Below, piece by piece: positions 59,146 through 64,000 of a DNA stretch of 64,000 nucleotides. Position numbers and translations under genes: made by a program. This stretch comes from Caprella mutica (lineage: Eukaryota; Arthropoda; Malacostraca; Amphipoda; Caprellidae): assembly GCA_947561585.1 (NCBI GenBank), contig CANNZV010001876.1:1-64000 (forward strand), given 5' to 3'. How positions within the stretch are numbered: the first letter of the stretch is position 1; each line of letters begins with the position of its first letter. The notes under the pieces are model-generated. The model had not been told where the DNA came from, did not search any database, and saw nothing but the letters and a program-made list of their open reading frames with translations.

Positions 59146-59291
59146 AGTCCCCTTCACACTTGCGTTATTTTTTCTCCAGCATTTTTTCTAACGCAAGTGT
59201 GAACGGCTCCGTTAAAATCAATTGTAGCGAAACTTTTTGCCAGAGCATTTTTTTAAAGGCGTCGTTGAGAAACGCAAGTGTGAAGGGGACC
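59146..59291. mobile_element. PIF/Harbinger-like MITE, 146 bp
   Basis: Ends AGTCCCCTTCACACTTGCGT and GGTCCCCTTCACACTTGCGT (read inward), flanked by TTA (59143-59145, 59292-59294). The whole element folds back, with CTCCAGCATTTTTTCTAACG / CGTTGAGAAACGC inner parts. Same superfamily style as 40058-40255. It sits right at the edge of a retroelement fragment. Confidence 0.82.
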
Positions 59292-59297
59292 TTAGAT

Positions 59298-59420
59298 AGG
59301 TGGAGTGAAATTGAATGCGATTCCCGTTCTTTCAATAGGTGCACAACTTGGCTGATCTTGTTCCAGAGGTCCTGAGGGTAGCCATTGCTCTTAGACTGTG
59401 TACCAGGATTTGAAATGTCT
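59298..59420 (+). pseudogene. Second fragment of the retroelement tail
   Basis: A translated patch KLNAIPVLSIGAQL, then after a frameshift PEVLRVAIALRL, matches the 47400-47500 part of the larger pseudogene (LNAIPILSLGTQI, RVAIALRVG). It has a stop and frameshift and is only about 120 bp. The Harbinger-like MITE next to it may have inserted in the same copy. Confidence 0.5.
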
Positions 59421-60315
59421 GTGTTTGAAACGCGTTGTCGGACGTTTCGTCCACAGACATTCCAATTTCGGACAATTCCTCCATGAAATGCTATATTTTG
59501 TATTGTAAAGTGTATATTTATTTTTTTGTGCAACAAATTGATTATACTTTGTATTTTACACTTTTTTTATATATATATATTGTTTTATTAAGTGTTTATA
59601 CTCTATATTATACTACACTTAAATATTTTGCATTATAAAAGTGAATAAACATTCTTTGTGGACAGTAATTAGAAATTCATGGTCCTTGCTTTCTTTCACA
59701 ATCTCTTTATATACCCCTACTGGCCGTCAACATTAAAATAATAAAACTGAATACTTTTTTAATGTCATATGAAATCAGCTAATATTTCAAGTCAGCTTTT
59801 TGTTGTGGGTTGTTTTGAATTCAGTGCTAATAACTTTTGTATTAAATATATGAAGAAGTAGCATTAAAACATAATTGAGTGCTTCAATCTTTTTACAGAG
59901 AGTTCTGTACATCAAAATTAAAAGAATTCGCAAACGTAGAAAATGTACAGCCGGTCCACAAGGACAGATACGTGCCGCTTGCGATGCATTTACTCCTAGA
60001 CTGAAAACTGCAATTCGTAATGAGAGTGATTTTGTCGAATGATTGGAACATTTTACCGTTTGCTGATTATTCACACTTGAATTGCAATCCTTGAATCAAA
60101 ATAGAATTTTTGAATTTTAATATATGTTATTATAATCATTTGCCAATTTGAAAAATCTCGAGAATGAGCTGCGCGTTCTTAATCATCCCCTAATGCCGAG
60201 CGCACGTTAATACTTTCATTTTATTTAATATGAAATGGGATTATCAAATATTTGTATATTTAATTATTATTATTATTATTTCCGTATTTATTTTTCGGAT
60301 TTTCTGCTGTAGAGT
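59421..60315. other. AT-rich unique DNA
   Basis: Short ORFs on both strands (59435, 59787) have no domain. A small coding-like patch at about 59930-60010 (RKCTAGPQGQIRAAC) is too short to assign. Confidence 0.45.
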
Positions 60316-60318
60316 CCA

Positions 60319-60690
60319 TGTGTTATTAGTCAGTTACCCTGTAATAGTTAGCATATAAATAGCAAGTGCTCAATGCCTTGAGAGTCAATTGAGTGTAGGT
60401 TGAGAGTGTACGGAGTGTTTAGTGTGGAGTGGAGTGGCAACACTCACTTAGAGTGTGACGCTCACACTCAGTTGGAGATATACATTGGCTCGTGTTAATA
60501 CCCACTCTCTCATTGGGACTCCTATCATGTCTAATGATATGGATCCCTACTCTATCCCTTCTCTATTCCCTATTAATATGTAAGCTGCCTTAATCTGTAA
60601 CGTAAGATAATTAATAAACTAATAAAACCCCCTTACTATTTCAATGAACCCTGTTATATTATTTTATCTGATATAAACTCTTACGTAACA
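60319..60690 (+). mobile_element. Possible LTR followed by primer-binding-like sequence
   Basis: Begins TGTGTTATTAGTCAGTTACC and ends ACTCTTACGTAACA (TG...CA). It contains CATATAAATAG (TATA box) near 60351, an initiator-like region after it, and AATAAACTAATAAAACC as a poly(A) signal near 60611. ATAGGTAGCGACACTG follows at once, similar to the primer-binding start after Gypsy-type LTRs. No gag/pol follows and no second LTR is seen in the window, so it would be a truncated 5' end. The start coordinate is uncertain. Confidence 0.4.
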
Positions 60691-61180
60691 ATAGGTAGCG
60701 ACACTGCTATTCAGATTTTCTGCTATTCGGAATTCTGCTATCCGAATGTTCCTAGCCTAAGTTGTTCTTATCTTATTTTTGAAAGTTAGACTCGAACTAT
60801 TAATTTATATATTCACATCGGTCTTTATTATATAGAGATTTTATAAAATGACCCACAACATCACCTTTAATTTTTTTCACTTTCAATGCCACGGTTCCAA
60901 TCGCTGCAAACATCAGATGAATGGTTTGACGTTAGCCTGCTTTTTAAAATGCCAATCTGTACGGATTGACAACTCATGCGTACAGATATCATTTCACGGA
61001 AGACTTTTCCTCATGTTATTATGTCATTTTGCAAAACAAACACAGCTAGAGGGAGTCTTCGGGCGAATGCTTGGATGTGTCAGGGCCAGGGTAGGCCTCG
61101 CTTGATTTACTCAGTGGTTTGTCTCTTCGTGGTCTGTGGAGCGTGAAACTTTAACTAATGACGCCCACCGCTGGTAGAGG
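60691..61180. other. Unique DNA with moderately complex 85-codon frame
   Basis: The plus-strand frame at 60848-61105 is less AT-skewed than the surroundings but shows no domain. The stretch could be the truncated interior of an LTR element. Nothing firmer can be said. Confidence 0.3.
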
Positions 61181-61185
61181 TCAAA

Positions 61186-61289
61186 CCCAGGCAAGAAGGA
61201 TTTGTTCCTGTGATATTCATCTCAGGAATAAATTCATCTTGCCTGGTATATTCCTTTGATATCCAAGGAATAACTCCTTTTTGCCTGGG
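61186..61289. mobile_element. CCCAGG palindrome, one and a half units (104 bp)
   Basis: CCCAGGCAAGAAGG...CATCTTGCCTGG forms one hairpin, followed by TATTCCTTTGATATCC and AAGGAATAACTCC...TTGCCTGGG, a further half unit. Inner TTCCTG/CAGGAA words match the 50294-50361 palindrome. It looks like the first step from palindrome to tandem repeat. Confidence 0.7.
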
Positions 61290-61373
61290 AAAGTTCTTCA
61301 CAATCACATTTACTCATTTCATTTTTCCAAATAAGAATTTTTGCTAATTGTAATGCTTGTACATCATATCAGA

Positions 61374-61780
61374 TGATTTTAATGAAGTGAAGAGCATCAT
61401 ATGATGAAGTGAAGAGCATCATATGATGAAGTGAAGAGCATCATATGATGAAGTGAAGAGCATCATATGATGAAGTGACGGGCATCATATGATGAAGTGA
61501 AGAGCATCATATGATAAAGTGAAGAGCATCATATGATGAAGTGAAGAGCATCATATGATGAAGTGACGGGCATCATATGATGAAGTGAATAGCATCATAC
61601 AATGAAGTGAAGAGAATCATACAATGAAGTGAAGAGCCTCATACAATGAAGTGAAGAGCCTCATATGATGAAGTGAAGAGCATCATATGATGAAGTGAAG
61701 AGCATCATATAATAAAGTGAAGAGCATCATATGATAAAGTGAAGAGCATCATATAATAAAGTGAAGAGCATCATATGATG
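61374..61780. repeat. 22-bp minisatellite GATGAAGTGAAGAGCATCAT+AT, about 18 units
   Basis: Unit junctions create the perfect palindrome CATCATATGATG in each period. Variants AATGAAG, ATAAAGTG, GTGACGGGC and GAGCCTC form local blocks in the right half. Confidence 0.95.
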
Positions 61781-61789
61781 AATTATAAT

Positions 61790-62160
61790 AATCCGCTTAT
61801 TACAACAAAGGTACTTATCATTACCAAACCGTTTATTGTTGTACCACATTGCTCATTGTTGTTCGTAAATCAAAATATTTGAAAAAATAAAACTTAATAA
61901 CAATAAATGTAATAAAAAATAATAATAATAAAAAAGAGGTACAAGCACTTCATTCCTGATCAGATGACAAATTTTACTTTTTCATCAGTATTAGGTTTTT
62001 CCAAATTTAAATTGTCGGATCGAAAGGGTTAATTAATTCATTTTGTCTCAATGTTAAAATCACTTCATTCTTTTTATGCATTACTTGTATGAAAACTAAC
62101 ACTGCTATTCCTACTCTATTTATTAATATATTTTTATTGGACGTAACTATCAACTCCAAC
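61790..62160. other. AT-rich unique DNA
   Basis: AATAATAATAA runs near 61910-61935. Otherwise nothing is seen. Confidence 0.5.
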
Positions 62161-62262
62161 ATGAGTCAATTGACTGATTGGTTAACTGAGTCAATTGACT
62201 GATTGGTTAACTGAGTCAATTGACTGATTGGTTAACTGAGTCAATTGACTGATTGGTTAACA
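62161..62262. repeat. 25-bp minisatellite carrying TGAGTCA, four units
   Basis: Units read TGAGTCAATTGACTGATTGG then TTAAC. Four exact TGAGTCA words, each followed by an inverted CCAAT (ATTGG). GAGTCAATTGACT is itself near-palindromic. Confidence 0.93.
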
Positions 62263-62269
62263 TTTTTCC

Positions 62270-63630
62270 TTTTCTTCATTCTATATTTCACTTTTGAAAA
62301 TTCCCGCGCAATAAAACCTAGTTTTAAATATAGAGGATCTACAACAAATAGAGTACGTAAAGTACAATTATTCGCTTGGAATTCAATGAAGGATGAAAAT
62401 TTATATAGATTTTTATTTCAAATTAAAAAACGTAACCAAATATGAGCATTAAAGGTCCTCTCCAGGCTACGGGAAAAAAATGAGTTTATAACATAATATT
62501 ATAGAACTAAGGTCTACGATCATTATTCTGCAAACTGCATACAATTAGGTTCAGTATATATTTTATAATTAGTTTTTAAAGTTTTTTAATACTCTGTGAG
62601 CAACAATTGAGCGAATCACTAATCTGATGCTCAAGATGAAGATTGTACACTCTTTCTTTTGATTATAAATTTGAATTTTATAAACAAACCATGCGTTTTC
62701 AGCCTAAATTTAAATTATTTTATATATTAATTGTTATAAACGTTAAGTATATAAACGTTTCTGTTATAAGTTCATTCAATTTTATACCTTAACACGAATA
62801 TTAAATGGATTTATTAAACCTAATACCTAGTTGACAATCAAAACAAATGGTGTACATTCTTTTTCTTCAGGCTGAAAATGTCTTAAATTAGTAAGTCGGA
62901 AGTAAAATAGGATTTGTAGAGTTTTGATTATAAAAATCTTTAAAAGCATATACAATTAAAAATATGCTACCAAATTCGATGCGGTTTGCAGCAAAATGAT
63001 AAGAAACAATAGCCTCGTTGAATAAAACAATAAAAAATATTTTCTTGGAGGGACCTTTAAAACATATTTATCACGGATCGAGAGAACACTTGCTCTCTCT
63101 TTAATTATTTATCAATATATATGTTTAAAACCTTATATACAGCAATCTATATATTTTAGGTCTTCATTTATTGACGGTAAATTCTACTACATTTTTACCT
63201 TCAAATTATCTCTGCCTGTAAATACATACCAATGTGTTTTTATATTTATTTAATTAGATAGGTATCAATCCCGCTCAACATATTTTCTAAAAATTTATAC
63301 ATTAATGTACCTATTCTATTTTTATAAACATACATTGCTATATATATATATTCTATATTTTTTATATACCATATTAACCCCGTTATTTTTAACGGGGAAG
63401 TACACTAGTGAAGCATATAAAATAAATAGTAACAAAATGGTTCTATGGAAGTGTTGGAGCTATCAGCTGCTTGCTGAAACTATCGGGAAAACTGTCTCCT
63501 CCACCTACTCATTATTTAGTAGAGGGAAGATTTGCCCAGAGTTTATCGATCTCGTGTAGGTACTTTTAAAGGATTTATTTTCATTATTATTTATTAGTGA
63601 AGGAATTAATAAATTATATATCCCAAGAAA
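62270..63630. other. AT-rich unique DNA with one dispersed word
   Basis: CCGTTATTTTTAACGGGGAA followed by GTACACTAGT at about 63379-63408 recurs from 33148. Its CCGTTA..TAACGG core is a hairpin. The 84-codon frame at 63305 has no domain. Confidence 0.5.
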
Positions 63631-63631
63631 T

Positions 63632-64000
63632 ATTATGGTGGGACCATGGATGATTGAGAGGAGACGGTAATCTGCAATAGCCCCACCATAAAATTCTCTC
63701 TTAATTTTCTATGATCCCAACATAGCTTTCTCTCATAATCTTCTATAACCCCACCATAACTTTCTCTCATATCTTCTATGGCCCCAAAATTACTTACTCT
63801 CATAATATTCAATGGCCCCACCATAACTTTCTCTCATAATATTCAATGGCCCCACCATAACTTTCTCTCATATCTTCTATGGCCCCACAATAACTTTCTC
63901 TCATATCTTCTATGGCCCCACCATAAATTTCTCTCATATCTTCTATGGCCCCACCATAACTTTCTCTCATGATCTTCTATGATCTAACCATAACTTTCTC
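63632..64000. repeat. 33-bp minisatellite (TATGGCCCCACCATAACTTT), starts with an inverted unit, runs off window
   Basis: The left edge TATGGTGGGACCATGGATGA is an inverted unit; direct units with CTCTCATATCTTC and GGCCCCACCATAA follow to the window end. Unit length varies from 33 to 35 bp (CATATCTTC/CATAATCTTC/CATAATATTC). Single diverged units occur at 28853-28915 and 51018-51038. Short ORFs on both strands are artefacts. Confidence 0.92.

Noticed and set aside
60848..61105. 85-codon ORF as a cysteine-rich secreted peptide
   Set aside because: No signal peptide and no spaced cysteine framework. It lies in a stretch that may be truncated retroelement.

Overview
This is a 64 kb piece of an AT-rich animal nuclear genome (estimated by eye at about 70% A+T), probably an invertebrate. 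I cannot name the lineage. Eukaryotic repeat superfamilies with intact target-site duplications (hAT, Tc1/mariner-like, PIF/Harbinger-like, CACTA-like), a tRNA-like SINE head and a decayed retroelement support this. So does the absence of any long open frame that is not made of tandem repeat. I find no intact protein-coding gene. The window looks intergenic or deep-intronic.

Layout. 1-4528: an inverted partial copy (A) and a 5'-truncated direct copy (B) of one composite transposon, fused head to head. 4529-9298: mostly unique AT-rich DNA. 9299-9513: a short 16/15-bp array. 9788-13629: a complete composite transposon (copy C) with CCCTGCAAAC termini. It carries 22-bp and 61-bp satellites, a tRNA-like head and a pogo-like terminus, and is inserted with a TA duplication into the edge of a 20-bp satellite that then runs to 16965. 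16966-28850: unique DNA with a 3-kb 31-bp satellite, a 19-bp array and a 27-bp array with a nine-unit higher-order period. 28853-32109: a second 27-bp array, a decayed hAT element with a zinc-finger remnant, and a 20-bp array ending in CCCAGG. 33-46 kb: miniature transposons, including a Harbinger-like MITE lying exactly at the centre of a mariner-like palindrome, plus 56-bp and 25-bp arrays. 47.2-48.0 kb: a retroelement pseudogene. 49-64 kb: a further ten or so minisatellites with more MITEs, a possible LTR and a second retroelement scrap.

By adding coordinates, tandem arrays cover roughly a quarter of the window in over 20 separate loci. Three themes link them. Several arrays begin or end in an inverted unit or palindrome, as if a miniature inverted-repeat element had seeded the array. 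Several show higher-order structure (1080, 558, 272, 243, 110 and 54 bp), which points to recent block duplication. The satellites inside the composite transposon, and the 35-bp array at 49 kb, share the CCATGTG/CACATGG word also found just inside the transposon ends. Separately, three repeat loci carry clustered TGA(C/G)TCA (bZIP/AP-1-type) sites. A few more complex, less AT-skewed stretches rich in TAATTA-like words could be conserved regulatory DNA, but this is inference only.
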